A program made the position numbers and the translations under genes. The notes under the pieces were generated by a model that was not told the origin of the DNA, made no database searches, and worked only from the letters and a program-made list of their open reading frames with translations. From a virus, in the IMG/VR virus record IMGVR_UViG_3300006844_000025, positions 1 through 40,843 of that record: a DNA stretch of 40,843 nt. One strand, 5' to 3'. Numbering within the stretch: the stretch's first letter is position 1; each line of letters begins with the position of its first letter. Positions 1 through 7,309 of the stretch are shown here, one piece after another.

Positions 1-1293
1 CGGGGTGATGTTGACCGTACCCTAGCTCTGTATGAATTCCTAAAGGACAAGGTGAATGCTGGTCCTTATAACAGAGAGAAATTACTTCGCCCTATTCTGG
101 TTGAAGCCGAACGGAAGGGTGTACGGGTTAATGTTGAGGCTCTGGCCGCCGACCTACGAGTTTACGAAGCGGCGCTCTTACGCTGCGAAGATGATGTTAA
201 GAGGCAGTTGGGTGCCCCGGATTGTAATCTTGAGAGCAAAGAGGAATTGGCCGATGCCTTAGAGAAGGCTCAAGCAGTGACTGAGTGGCGGCTGACGCCT
301 ACGGGCCGACGCAGCACTACGCGCGATAATATCTTAGCAGTAGTCCGAGACCCCTTGCTCGGAAACTTGTTGGCTTATCGTAGCGCACTCAGTCACTGCT
401 TGAGCAGTTTCTTTAGGCCGTGGTTCGCACTCAGTGCAAGCACGGGGCGGATGCACCCTGAATGGCATAGCGTGAGGCAAGCGCGCGATGACAAGAACAC
501 TCAAGGAACTAGAACTGGGAGGCTGTCTTGTAGTCGGCCTAACTTTCAAAATCCTCCGAATGAATATGATGTTGTCCCACCTACCGGACTGCCTGCGCTG
601 CCCATCATGCGCAAATACATTCTGCCTGAAGAAGGTGGCAGATGGTATAAACGTGACTATAGCCAACAGGAGTTGCGGATCCTTGCCCATTACGCGGAAG
701 GCAGGCTTTACGGTGAGTACCAGAAGAACCCCAAAATCGACGCCCATGAAACCTGCCAGAAGCTTATACTTGATATCAGCGGACGTGACGTACCCCGCAA
801 GCACGTCAAGATTACCGGATTCAGCATCATCTACGGCGCAGGTGTTTCAGGTCTCGCCACGCAACTCAAAGTGAGCAGCGCCGAGGCCGCGTCCATCCGG
901 CACGCCTACTTCCAGGCACTTCCGGACGTGGGTAAGCTGATGGCGATGGTGCTAGAGCGGGGGCGAAAGGGCGAAAAGATTAGAACATGGGGCGGACGGG
1001 AGTACGGAAGCGAGCGTACCAAGGACGGACGGCAGTTTGATTACAAGCTGCTCAATTACCTTATCCAAGGCAGCGCAGCAGACTGCACCAAGGAAGCCAT
1101 CATCCGCTGGCACGCCAACCGAGGAAGCGGGGTGTTCCACGCCACGGTACACGATGAGGTCAATATCACGGGCCATGACCCCAAGGACATGGACTTGCTG
1201 CGACAAGCAATGGAAAGCATAGAGTTCGATGTACGGATGTTAACCGATGGCTACATGGGGGATTCATGGCAAAATCTTTTGAAACATACGTAG
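1..1293 (+). CDS. polA: DNA polymerase family A, polymerase domain (3' part of split gene)
   Basis: This is the C-terminal, roughly 430-residue part of a family A replicative DNA polymerase. The frame is open from base 1, so the gene enters from outside; its 5' part is at 40366-40843. Motifs seen are TGRLSCSRPNFQNPP, motif A DYSQQELR (bases 655-678, metal-binding Asp), motif B with K...F..IYG around 806-837, and motif C HDE (1150-1158, second catalytic Asp). The first codons read RGDVDRT, the end of the exonuclease III motif (Y-x3-D) whose Tyr lies at the other contig end. The joined protein would be about 590 residues, short but usual for phage Pol A. It overlaps the next gene by 28 nt. Known for the family: processive template-directed synthesis during phage replication. 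Confidence 0.95.
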   Translation, partial: RGDVDRTLALYEFLKDKVNAGPYNREKLLRPILVEAERKGVRVNVEALAADLRVYEAALLRCEDDVKRQLGAPDCNLESKEELADALEKAQAVTEWRLTPTGRRSTTRDNILAVVRDPLLGNLLAYRSALSHCLSSFFRPWFALSASTGRMHPEWHSVRQARDDKNTQGTRTGRLSCSRPNFQNPPNEYDVVPPTGLPALPIMRKYILPEEGGRWYKRDYSQQELRILAHYAEGRLYGEYQKNPKIDAHETCQKLILDISGRDVPRKHVKITGFSIIYGAGVSGLATQLKVSSAEAASIRHAYFQALPDVGKLMAMVLERGRKGEKIRTWGGREYGSERTKDGRQFDYKLLNYLIQGSAADCTKEAIIRWHANRGSGVFHATVHDEVNITGHDPKDMDLLRQAMESIEFDVRMLTDGYMGDSWQNLLKHT

Positions 1294-1478
1294 ACAAGTT
1301 GACCGAAGCGGACGCCAAGATATTGCTGGAACTGTTGGTCAACACAATGGATAAGCAGGATGTGGTGGAAGTGCTGCAGGAAACCCTGCTCAGCGATAAC
1401 ATAGTGGAATTGGCGGACACTATGTTATCGGAAGATCTAAAGCAAGAGCTTGCTCATTCATGGATTGAAGTAGAATAG
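1266..1478 (+). CDS. small acidic protein of unknown function
   Basis: A 70-residue acidic protein, predicted mostly helical, rich in Glu, Asp and Leu. It has no cysteines and no membrane segment, and I recognise no family. The ATG overlaps the last 28 nt of the polymerase gene and is preceded by a GGGGG purine run, so it is probably translationally coupled. The position directly behind the polymerase suggests a replication accessory, but nothing in the sequence proves it. Confidence 0.7.
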   Translation: MAKSFETYVDKLTEADAKILLELLVNTMDKQDVVEVLQETLLSDNIVELADTMLSEDLKQELAHSWIEVE

Positions 1479-1488
1479 GGAGGGGACC

Positions 1489-1632
1489 ATGTTATCACTG
1501 ATCTGCTTGATTGTTGCGCTTGTGCTGTTCGCCATTGCTGCGTTCAACATAGCGGTGCCAAAGATCAACCTTATAGCGGGGGGTCTGTTCTTCATGGTCC
1601 TTGCTCAACTGGTGGTGCACATCGTAAAATAG
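1489..1632 (+). CDS. 47-residue membrane protein
   Basis: A short gene with a strong ribosome binding site (AGGGAGGGG, 5 to 6 nt before the ATG). The product starts MLSLICLIVALVLFAIAAF, a hydrophobic segment, then has a short polar turn (NIAVPKIN) and a second hydrophobic segment to VVHIVK. This gives two transmembrane helices and no soluble domain. It follows the preceding gene by 10 nt. A small two-helix protein could be a holin or an inner-membrane host-interference factor. No family is recognised and no endolysin gene lies next to it. Confidence 0.75.
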   Translation: MLSLICLIVALVLFAIAAFNIAVPKINLIAGGLFFMVLAQLVVHIVK

Positions 1633-1635
1633 AAG

Positions 1636-1664
1636 TTGCTAATCGTCTAATAGTATGGTATCAT
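1636..1664 (+). promoter_or_regulatory. sigma70-type promoter with extended -10
   Basis: TTGCTA, 17-nt spacer, then TATCAT preceded by TGG (extended -10). It sits right after the stop of the 47-residue membrane gene. It resembles the elements at 37450 (same -35) and 4046, whose -10 is TACAAT in the same TGG context. Transcription would start near 1671 and run into the hairpin at 1769-1790 and the nuclease gene at 1813. Confidence 0.6.
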
Positions 1665-1768
1665 GGTTAAAAACACAATGGTACTCTACCTAATGCCGTT
1701 TGGCCCACCTCCTAGCGCGCTGGTCATGGCGCGTCAAGTGTGGGTCTGGTGTTAAAATCAAGTACTCT

Positions 1769-1797
1769 ATAGGCCGCGCAAGCGGCCTATTGCTTTA
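1769..1797 (+). terminator. strong hairpin, possible attenuator or weak terminator
   Basis: A perfect 9-bp stem (ATAGGCCGC / GCGGCCTAT) closes a GCAA tetraloop. It is followed by TGCTTTAG, a poor U tract. It lies about 100 nt downstream of the promoter at 1636 and just before the ribosome binding site AAGGAAGG of the next gene. It could be a leaky terminator ending a roughly 120-nt leader RNA, or a structure shielding the downstream message. The rest of 1665-1768 holds no gene that I can support. Confidence 0.5.
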
Positions 1798-1812
1798 GCA
1801 AGGAAGGATCAT

Positions 1813-2451
1813 ATGAGTTGGAGTTATACGATGCTCGGCACATGGGAGAAGTGTGCTGCGCGTTACAAGTACAGATACATAGAAGGACTGGCTGACAAAA
1901 GCACGCCGTTCGCCAATAAGGGCACGAACGCCCACAACGTGATCGAGAAGTACATTAAAGGGGAAACCATCCCCCTGGAGCCGCGGATGCAGCCGATGTT
2001 TGGTTTGCTAGAGCGATTGAAGGAAGTGGGCCAGCCGGAGGCATGGTGCGGCGTGAGTAAGGAGTGGGAAAAGACGCCCTACCGCGAGGGCTGGCTCAAG
2101 GCGAAGCTAGATTGCGTGGAAAAGCCGGACAATGATGAAATCGTAGTGTGGGAGTGGAAGACAGGCCAGATCTACGACAACCACGATGAACAACGTGAGC
2201 TGTACGGGCTGGTCGCACTGGCGCAGCATCCGAAGGTTGATACGGCTATAGTCAACGGATACTACATCGACCAGAAGCATATCAGCAACGCCACTGTTGT
2301 TCGTCGTGATAAGGCTGAACCACTGCGCAAAGAGTGGGAAACACGGGTCGGGTTTTTAGAAAGCGACAAGATATTCGCGCCACGTCCGGGCTGGTACTGC
2401 CGGAATTGTCCATATTCACGCGATGCGGGGGGACCATGCAAAGTCGGCTAG
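1813..2451 (+). CDS. PD-(D/E)XK nuclease, Cas4/RecB type with Fe-S cysteines
   Basis: A 212-residue nuclease of the PD-(D/E)XK superfamily (PDDEXK_1, Cas4/AddB-like). Visible motifs are an N-terminal SYTMLGTWEKC, a His in the NKGTNAHNVIEKY helix (His41), Asp100 (AKLD), Glu114-x-Lys116 (WEWKTG) and the following QREL helix (Gln127). Cys14 with Cys196, Cys199 and Cys209 (C-x2-C-x9-C) matches the four-cysteine 4Fe-4S arrangement of Cas4 and AddB nucleases. Family role: metal-dependent exonuclease or end processing. The ribosome binding site is AAGGAAGG with ATG at 1813. It overlaps the VRR-NUC gene by 16 nt and lies in a run nuclease, nuclease, helicase, which suggests recombination or DNA-end processing in replication. 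Confidence 0.85.
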   Translation: MSWSYTMLGTWEKCAARYKYRYIEGLADKSTPFANKGTNAHNVIEKYIKGETIPLEPRMQPMFGLLERLKEVGQPEAWCGVSKEWEKTPYREGWLKAKLDCVEKPDNDEIVVWEWKTGQIYDNHDEQRELYGLVALAQHPKVDTAIVNGYYIDQKHISNATVVRRDKAEPLRKEWETRVGFLESDKIFAPRPGWYCRNCPYSRDAGGPCKVG

Positions 2452-2930
2452 AAAATAGCATAGAGCAGCGGGTCATTGAGTGGGCCAGGGACAACGATGT
2501 GTTGCACCTGAAGCTGAACACTCTTGGACGAACAGGGTGGCCGGACCGCTTGTTTATCACCCCAGATGGTGGTATAATATGGGTAGAGTTTAAGCGTCCG
2601 GGGGAGGAGCCCCGGGGACTACAGGATTATGTTCATAGACAGCTTCTTAAACACAAGCAGATTGTATATGTTGGAACAGACAGCTCAGTTACCATTAACT
2701 TTCTCCAAGCCTGCATGGACGCCGCACGACTATCAGAAACGGGCGGTCGCGATGATGCTCAGCCAAGCCTGTGTGGGACTGTTCCTGGATCCAGGTTTGG
2801 GGAAGACTGCAATCGCCTTGTCAGCATTCAAGCTGTTGAAGCAGCAAGGGTATTGCAAGCGAATGCTGGTCATAGCCCCGCTCAGGCCGACCTTTTCGGT
2901 GTGGCCGGCGGAGATAAAGAAGTGGAGTAA
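2436..2930 (+). CDS. VRR-NUC domain nuclease with overprinted C-terminal tail
   Basis: A 164-residue protein. Residues 1-95 are a VRR-NUC domain (PD-(D/E)XK fold): Glu10, GWPDRLF with Asp37, WVEFKRPG with Glu51 and Lys53, and Gln63. Family members are Holliday-junction or flap-type nucleases common in phages. The domain ends near residue 95, but the frame stays open for about 70 more residues, overlapping the helicase gene in another frame. The tail ends with QADLF (bases 2883-2897), which matches the bacterial sliding-clamp-binding pentapeptide, though the helicase frame is itself constrained there. The start overlaps the preceding nuclease gene. ATG 2436 was chosen because the domain begins immediately after it; a GGGGGG run precedes it. 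Confidence 0.85.
   Translation: MQSRLENSIEQRVIEWARDNDVLHLKLNTLGRTGWPDRLFITPDGGIIWVEFKRPGEEPRGLQDYVHRQLLKHKQIVYVGTDSSVTINFLQACMDAARLSETGGRDDAQPSLCGTVPGSRFGEDCNRLVSIQAVEAARVLQANAGHSPAQADLFGVAGGDKEVE
2550..2578 (+). promoter_or_regulatory. internal sigma70-type promoter
   Basis: TTGTTT, 17-nt spacer, perfect TATAAT preceded by TGG, inside the VRR-NUC gene. It would serve the SNF2 helicase, whose start lies 50 to 90 nt downstream. Part of the motif coincides with codons, so selection for promoter function is not proven. Confidence 0.45.
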
Positions 2931-4062
2931 CTTCAGCGACCTCAAGTATGTCATACTCCACGGGAAAGATAAACAGGATTTACTGGATGTTGATGCTGAT
3001 GTCTTCATCACTAACGTTGATACTGTTGGTTGGTTGTTTGCTAATGACCGATATCGACAAATATCTGCTGACATATTGTGTGTTGACGAATCTAGTAAAT
3101 TTCGTCACGTTGACACAGCTCGCTTCAAGGCTATAAAGAAGTACGTTGGTAGGTTCAAGCGGCGGTGGATCCTTACGGGCACACCCGCACCGAACGGCCT
3201 AATAGACCTCTTCGGGCAAATCTACCTGTTGGATGAGGGCGCGGCGCTCACGCCGTACATCACACGGTTCCGCATCAAATACTTCTACCAAGGTGGATTC
3301 GGCGGTTACACTTGGGTTCCGCAACCGTGGGCGATGGACGCCATTACGGAGCGCATCGGGCCAATGATCTTACGCATGAAGGCCGAAGACTACCTGACCA
3401 TGCCGGACTTGCAACACATCAACATCAAGGTGGACCTGCCACCAGAAGCCGCCAAGACCTACCGCAGAATGGAAAACGAATTCTACCTGCAACTGGAGGC
3501 GGGGGAAGTAGTCGCGGTGAACGCGGCAGTGGCGGGCGGGAAGTGTCGGCAAATCGCAAACGGCTGCGTGTACGGCGAGGAGGATGTAGTCCACACGGTC
3601 CACACCGCCAAGCTGGAGGCGTTCGTGGACCTTATAGAAGAGCTAGCGGGCCAGCCGACACTCGTCGTGTATGAATTCAAGCACGACCTCGCGGCCATGC
3701 TCAAGAAGGTGCCGGGACCCTACCTCGGCGGGGGCGTGTCGCCCCGGCAGGCAGACAAGATTATTAGCGACTTCAACGCGGGCAAGACATCTGTGCTCTA
3801 CGGCCATCCGGCATCCATGGGGCACGGCTTGAACCTGCAGGAAGCTGCGCATCACGTTATCTTCTATGGTATCACTTGGGACTTGGAATTGTATGACCAG
3901 ACCATTCGGCGGGTGTATCGGCAAGGGCAGACTCACAAGGTCTTGGTGTACCATCTTGTTGCTGCCAAAACATTGGATGAGGTCGTACTGGAAACGCTCA
4001 AGGACAAAGATCATACGCAAGCTACCCTTTTTCGGGCGCTTTCCCTTTACAACAGAGACTGA
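2668..4062 (+). CDS. SNF2-family (superfamily 2) DNA helicase/ATPase
   Basis: A 464-residue superfamily 2 ATPase of SNF2 type. Residue order: YQKRAV (Q motif, 22-27), Walker A DPGLGKT (41-47), motif Ia VIAPL (68-72), Walker B variant VDES (139-142), motif III LTGTPAPNG, and C-terminal motifs V and VI MGHGLNLQEA and QTIRRVYRQGQ with the arginine finger region. Phage SNF2 proteins remodel or unwind DNA in replication and recombination. The start is uncertain: an ATG at 2629 adds 13 residues and lies closer to a GGGGAGGAG run. ATG 2668 was chosen because the conserved region follows closely. It overlaps the VRR-NUC gene by 263 nt in a different frame. Confidence 0.92.
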   Translation: MLEQTAQLPLTFSKPAWTPHDYQKRAVAMMLSQACVGLFLDPGLGKTAIALSAFKLLKQQGYCKRMLVIAPLRPTFSVWPAEIKKWSNFSDLKYVILHGKDKQDLLDVDADVFITNVDTVGWLFANDRYRQISADILCVDESSKFRHVDTARFKAIKKYVGRFKRRWILTGTPAPNGLIDLFGQIYLLDEGAALTPYITRFRIKYFYQGGFGGYTWVPQPWAMDAITERIGPMILRMKAEDYLTMPDLQHINIKVDLPPEAAKTYRRMENEFYLQLEAGEVVAVNAAVAGGKCRQIANGCVYGEEDVVHTVHTAKLEAFVDLIEELAGQPTLVVYEFKHDLAAMLKKVPGPYLGGGVSPRQADKIISDFNAGKTSVLYGHPASMGHGLNLQEAAHHVIFYGITWDLELYDQTIRRVYRQGQTHKVLVYHLVAAKTLDEVVLETLKDKDHTQATLFRALSLYNRD

Positions 4063-4074
4063 TTATGGTACAAT
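4046..4074 (+). promoter_or_regulatory. sigma70-type promoter with extended -10
   Basis: TTTACA, 17-nt spacer, TACAAT preceded by TGG, overlapping the stop of the helicase gene. The expected leader contains a short stem GTCTG/CAGAC (4082-4099) before the ribosome binding site AAGGAG of the gene at 4118. The element resembles those at 37450 and 1636. Confidence 0.6.
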
Positions 4075-4117
4075 GAAGTCTGTCTGTAATAATGCAGACG
4101 ACCATAAGGAGAAACCT

Positions 4118-4561
4118 ATGAATGACCAGACACAACAAGAAGCCCCTCCGTTCGAACCAGACGTACAGCAGGAAGGCCAGGAAGTAACCCCTCCGGCGAA
4201 GCCCAAGCGCGTCCGTAAGCCAAAGCCTGAAGGTGCATGGACGCCCGCCCGAGTGTGGTCGCCCTTGCGTGGTCCACTGGCGGGCGCGAAGTTGATGCGG
4301 GTTCCGGGCGCAACGCACAATCGCAAAGGGAAGGTCGGGCAGTTTATGGATATTATCGCTTCGTCCGGCACAGTAGAGGAAGCCCTCTGCAAAGCAGCGA
4401 CGGTCCGCAAGGGTAACGAAGATGTCCAGGAGTTTATGGATCCTGGGTATGTCCGTGTCGCCGAAAAGCTGGGACTCGTGATCGTACAACGGGCGGCGCC
4501 GCAAGCTCCGCAGGAGAAGCCACAAGCACCACAAGAGCAGGAAATGCCGAAGACCGTCTAG
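4118..4561 (+). CDS. basic proline-rich protein of unknown function
   Basis: A 147-residue protein. The N-terminal 30 residues are acidic and Gln/Pro-rich, followed by a Lys/Arg/Pro stretch (KPKRVRKPKPE). A folded middle part (about 45-125) contains GKVGQFMDIIASSGTVEEALCKAA and a final helix-strand with GLVIVQ. A Gln/Pro tail with two APQE(K/Q)PQAPQE-like copies ends it. It looks like a small DNA- or protein-binding domain on flexible tails, but no family is recognised. The ribosome binding site AAGGAG with 6-nt spacing fixes the ATG at 4118. It has its own promoter (4046) and leads the base-modification cassette, so a role with that cassette is possible. Confidence 0.8.
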   Translation: MNDQTQQEAPPFEPDVQQEGQEVTPPAKPKRVRKPKPEGAWTPARVWSPLRGPLAGAKLMRVPGATHNRKGKVGQFMDIIASSGTVEEALCKAATVRKGNEDVQEFMDPGYVRVAEKLGLVIVQRAAPQAPQEKPQAPQEQEMPKTV

Positions 4562-4564
4562 TCC

Positions 4565-5368
4565 ATGCGGATTTTCATACCATCCCGTGGTCGGGGACCG
4601 CACAGACAACTGACGTATGAAGTCCTGCGTCATACAGGGTTCCCGATCACCACGGTATGCCACTCCGAAGATAAGATACTATGGCCTGAATGGGAAGCTG
4701 AACCATTCCCACACGATCACTACTCGCAAGTCCGGCAGCATTGCATTGACCTAAGCGTCACACCTATATTTATCGTAGATGACGACTTTAAGAGTTGGTC
4801 GTGGTATCGCGGAGGAAGCCTGTGGACTAAGGCAACTACGGATGAGATTGTCCAAGGGTTTGACGAGGTCTATGGGCTGCTCCAAACACACGCGATGGTG
4901 GGGATAGGGCAGCGGTTCATGGTAAACCAGCGACCGCTGCTCCACGAATGCACCAGAGTGAATGGCTGCATCGGCATAAATCCAACGCTGCTGCGCCGTG
5001 CGGGTGCGACGTTCCGCCTGCCGGTGATGGGTGACTTTGACCTAAATCTGCAACTGTTGACGAAGGGCTACAAGACCCTGACCTACAATAAGCTCGTGTT
5101 TGAACAAGCGGGCAGCAACACGGAGGGAGGGTGCAGTATCTACCGCACTAATGAAGTACAGTCACGCGGAGCGGAGGCACTCGCCGCACTGTGGCCGGAG
5201 TTTGTCAGCATACGCAAGAAGGAAACCAAACACTCATGGGGAGGCCAGCCTCGGCTGGACGTGTCATGTCGATGGAAGGCGGCATTTCTGAGCTCTGCTA
5301 CTGGATCAAAGAACGGGAATCCATTAGAAGACGAAAAGAAGATGGACACGCCAAACCCTGGACCATAG
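4565..5368 (+). CDS. TET-associated-type glycosyltransferase (DNA base glycosylation)
   Basis: A 267-residue GT-A-like glycosyltransferase. It opens with MRIFIPSRGR, a typical start of the phage TET-associated glycosyltransferase (TAGT) group. It carries a DxD-type metal/sugar-nucleotide motif FIVDDD (residues 72-77) and a later GDFDLNLQLL segment. Family knowledge (Iyer and co-workers' computational work on base-modification systems): TAGT enzymes are predicted to add sugars to oxidised or hydroxymethylated pyrimidines in phage DNA. Here the neighbours are an HMUDK-helical-like protein and a dUMP hydroxymethylase-like enzyme, so 5-hydroxymethyluracil or a derivative is the inferred acceptor. 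The start follows the previous stop by 3 nt. The C-terminal 35 residues overlap the next gene. An ordinary sugar transferase is possible but less likely in this context. Confidence 0.72.
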   Translation: MRIFIPSRGRGPHRQLTYEVLRHTGFPITTVCHSEDKILWPEWEAEPFPHDHYSQVRQHCIDLSVTPIFIVDDDFKSWSWYRGGSLWTKATTDEIVQGFDEVYGLLQTHAMVGIGQRFMVNQRPLLHECTRVNGCIGINPTLLRRAGATFRLPVMGDFDLNLQLLTKGYKTLTYNKLVFEQAGSNTEGGCSIYRTNEVQSRGAEALAALWPEFVSIRKKETKHSWGGQPRLDVSCRWKAAFLSSATGSKNGNPLEDEKKMDTPNPGP

Positions 5369-6099
5369 ATCCAGTCCTGCAACGCTTCCGCTTCTGCAAC
5401 GTGCGGCGGGAAGATGATACGGTAACGAAATGGATCAGGAATCATTGGGGTGAGTTCGTAGCTCACCCCAATTACGTTTTGGCGATGGCGCTCGCTCGGT
5501 ATATCAATTGGCCGGACACGCTAGCATTCATAGGCTTCCCCGACCAGTGGGACCCCGACGAGATATTGAAGCGGCTCCATCACTTACAGCAAATGAAGCG
5601 CAAGATCTGGACCAGCGCCTACATCGTAAGTACGAACGGGAACCCTGTGCGCAAGACGGAGTACGTAGTCTGCCATGTGCTAGACAACATCGCGAACGCC
5701 CGCCTAGAATTCAACAAGGGTGATACGCTCGTAGCAACCAGCGACCGTCTGCTGTCGTTTGACGGTGTCGGTACGTTCATGGCGGGGCAGATCATAGCAG
5801 ACCTCAAGAACACGCCGCGCCATCCCTTGGAGAATGCAGAGGACTGGTGGAGCTGGTGCGCCAAAGGACCGGGGAGCATGCGCGGGTTGAACCGCATTTG
5901 CGAACTATCCCTACATAGTAACTGGAATGACGGCTATTTCCAAGCCGAGGTGAACCGGATCCGCAAGGCTGTGGAGGAGCGGACCGGGATGTTGCTGTGC
6001 GCGCAAGACATACAGAACTGCCTCTGTGAATTCGACAAGTGGAAAAGGGTGATGGCTGGACAAGGTAGACCAAGACAAACATATCCGGGAGTCGTATGA
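5266..6099 (+). CDS. HMUDK-helical / aGPT-PPlase-like thymine-hypermodification protein
   Basis: A protein of about 277 residues. It shows the ERESIRRRKEDG...KPWTIDPVLQRFRFCNVRREDD pattern near the N terminus, which I recognise as the helical domain found in 5-hydroxymethyl-dU DNA kinases and in the alpha-glutamyl/putrescinyl thymine pyrophosphorylase (aGPT-PPlase) group. That group has a DNA-glycosylase-like helical fold. A LLSFDGVGTFMAGQIIADL segment matches a helix-hairpin-helix. No P-loop is present, so it is not itself the kinase. Inferred role: acting on hydroxymethylated or activated thymine in DNA. The start is uncertain: 5266 and 5272 are the closest ATGs, and earlier in-frame starts at 5191 and 5236 extend into the glycosyltransferase gene. 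It overlaps the next gene by ATGA. Confidence 0.72.
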   Translation: MSMEGGISELCYWIKERESIRRRKEDGHAKPWTIDPVLQRFRFCNVRREDDTVTKWIRNHWGEFVAHPNYVLAMALARYINWPDTLAFIGFPDQWDPDEILKRLHHLQQMKRKIWTSAYIVSTNGNPVRKTEYVVCHVLDNIANARLEFNKGDTLVATSDRLLSFDGVGTFMAGQIIADLKNTPRHPLENAEDWWSWCAKGPGSMRGLNRICELSLHSNWNDGYFQAEVNRIRKAVEERTGMLLCAQDIQNCLCEFDKWKRVMAGQGRPRQTYPGVV

Positions 6100-7055
6100 A
6101 TACACACATAATCGTAGGTAGGAACGTCCATCATGTATTACAGGATGCTTGTTGGGCCGTGGAGGTCAGCGGCATCCGCGAACAGACACGCAACGGAATG
6201 GTACAGTCGCTACCGGGACCCGTGATGGTGGAGTACAAGCAGCCCAACGAGCGGGTGCTCATCTGGCCGGAGCGCAAGGCTAATCCCTACTTCCACCTCT
6301 TTGAAGCACTGTGGATGCTGGCGGGCAGGCAGGATGTGAAATGGGTAGGTGATTTCAATCCGCGCATGGCGGAGTTCAGCGACGACGGTCATACCCTCGG
6401 CGGCGCATACGGCCATCGCTGGCGGCATCACTTTGGCTTGGATCAAATCAAGCTGGTAATCAACACTTTGCGGGAGGCCACCTCCCGGCGCGCGGTGATT
6501 GCCATGTGGGATCCCATGGAAGACCTATGGTATGAGGAAAAGAAAGACATCCCTTGCAACACGCACATCTATTTCCGTATTATCAATGGACGGTTGGACA
6601 TGACGGTATGTAACCGAAGCAATGACCTTATCTGGGGTATGTGCGGCTCCAATGTGGTCCACTTCAGCATGCTACACGAGCTGCTCGCCAATGCAACGGG
6701 GACGGCGCTGGGGCGATATTTCCACCTATCTAACAACCTCCACATCTACGATGCCGTACCGAAGCGGGAACTGTACCGGAAGCCGATTATAGAAGATCCA
6801 TACACCAGTAGAAACGGCGTGGTGGCGTCACCGTTAATCACGTCTGGCTGGCGGGACTGGCTGAATGACTGCGAGCGGTTCGTGGAAGACCCAATGGCCG
6901 ACTGCCAAGACCCTTTCTTCAAGGGCGTGGCGAAGCCGATGTACGATGCTTGGGTAGCTCACGGGGATGAGCCACTGGCGCAATGTCGCGCGGAGGACTG
7001 GAAGAGGGCTGGATCACAATATTTTGCTGGCACTTCGGGCACAGAAATGTTATAA
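6096..7055 (+). CDS. thymidylate synthase-fold enzyme, probable dUMP hydroxymethylase
   Basis: A 319-residue thymidylate synthase superfamily enzyme. Visible features are the phosphate-binding SRRAV (130-134), the catalytic Cys154 in DIPCNTH, and CNRSNDLIWG (172-181) followed by Asn186 in CGSNVVHFS. The last Asn is the uracil-discriminating position; dCMP enzymes carry Asp there. Family knowledge: phage members with the IPCNT and NRSND signatures are annotated either as thymidylate synthase or as dUMP hydroxymethyltransferase, which makes 5-hydroxymethyl-dUMP for modified DNA. Lying behind two DNA-hypermodification genes favours hydroxymethylation, but the sequence alone does not separate the two reactions. 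The ATG overlaps the previous stop (ATGA). The TAA stop is embedded in the promoter at 7051-7056. Confidence 0.85.
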   Translation: MNTHIIVGRNVHHVLQDACWAVEVSGIREQTRNGMVQSLPGPVMVEYKQPNERVLIWPERKANPYFHLFEALWMLAGRQDVKWVGDFNPRMAEFSDDGHTLGGAYGHRWRHHFGLDQIKLVINTLREATSRRAVIAMWDPMEDLWYEEKKDIPCNTHIYFRIINGRLDMTVCNRSNDLIWGMCGSNVVHFSMLHELLANATGTALGRYFHLSNNLHIYDAVPKRELYRKPIIEDPYTSRNGVVASPLITSGWRDWLNDCERFVEDPMADCQDPFFKGVAKPMYDAWVAHGDEPLAQCRAEDWKRAGSQYFAGTSGTEML

Positions 7056-7056
7056 T
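7024..7056 (+). promoter_or_regulatory. promoter overlapping the stop codon of the preceding gene
   Basis: A perfect TATAAT (7051-7056) preceded by TGT (extended -10) includes the TAA stop of the thymidylate-synthase-like gene. A TTGCTG lies 21 nt upstream. The segment TTCGGgCACAGAAATGyTATAATGG closely matches the promoter at 33809, which has 17-nt spacing; the present copy carries 4 extra bases. The expected RNA begins with a stem-loop, GTTGCT-GTAA-AGCAAC (7061-7076), that could stabilise its 5' end. Confidence 0.6.
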
Positions 7057-7105
7057 GGGTGTTGCTGTAAAGCAACAACCGATTAACTCTAGTAAGGATA
7101 GCCAA

Positions 7106-7309
7106 ATGAAAGAGAAAGAGTTTATGAAAATTGTCGGGCCGTGGGCCGACCAGATGCCGAAGGGGCTCGTGTTTATCCTGATCGCCAAGGACAACGCCAC
7201 CGACATGATGGGGGTGCTCACCAACACCTACGGGCCGGATGTCGCCCGGGACATGCTACTCAGTGCTCTGGAGAAAATCGATGGGTCGGCGAACCCCACG
7301 GAACACTAG
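7106..7309 (+). CDS. small protein of unknown function
   Basis: A 67-residue protein starting MKEKEFMKIVGPWADQMPKG, mixed alpha/beta in appearance, with no cysteines and no membrane segment. The ribosome binding site TAAGGATA (7 to 8 nt before ATG 7106) is the form used repeatedly in this genome. It is the first gene behind the promoter at 7051. Its stop overlaps the GTG start of the next gene by one base. No family is recognised. Confidence 0.75.
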   Translation: MKEKEFMKIVGPWADQMPKGLVFILIAKDNATDMMGVLTNTYGPDVARDMLLSALEKIDGSANPTEH

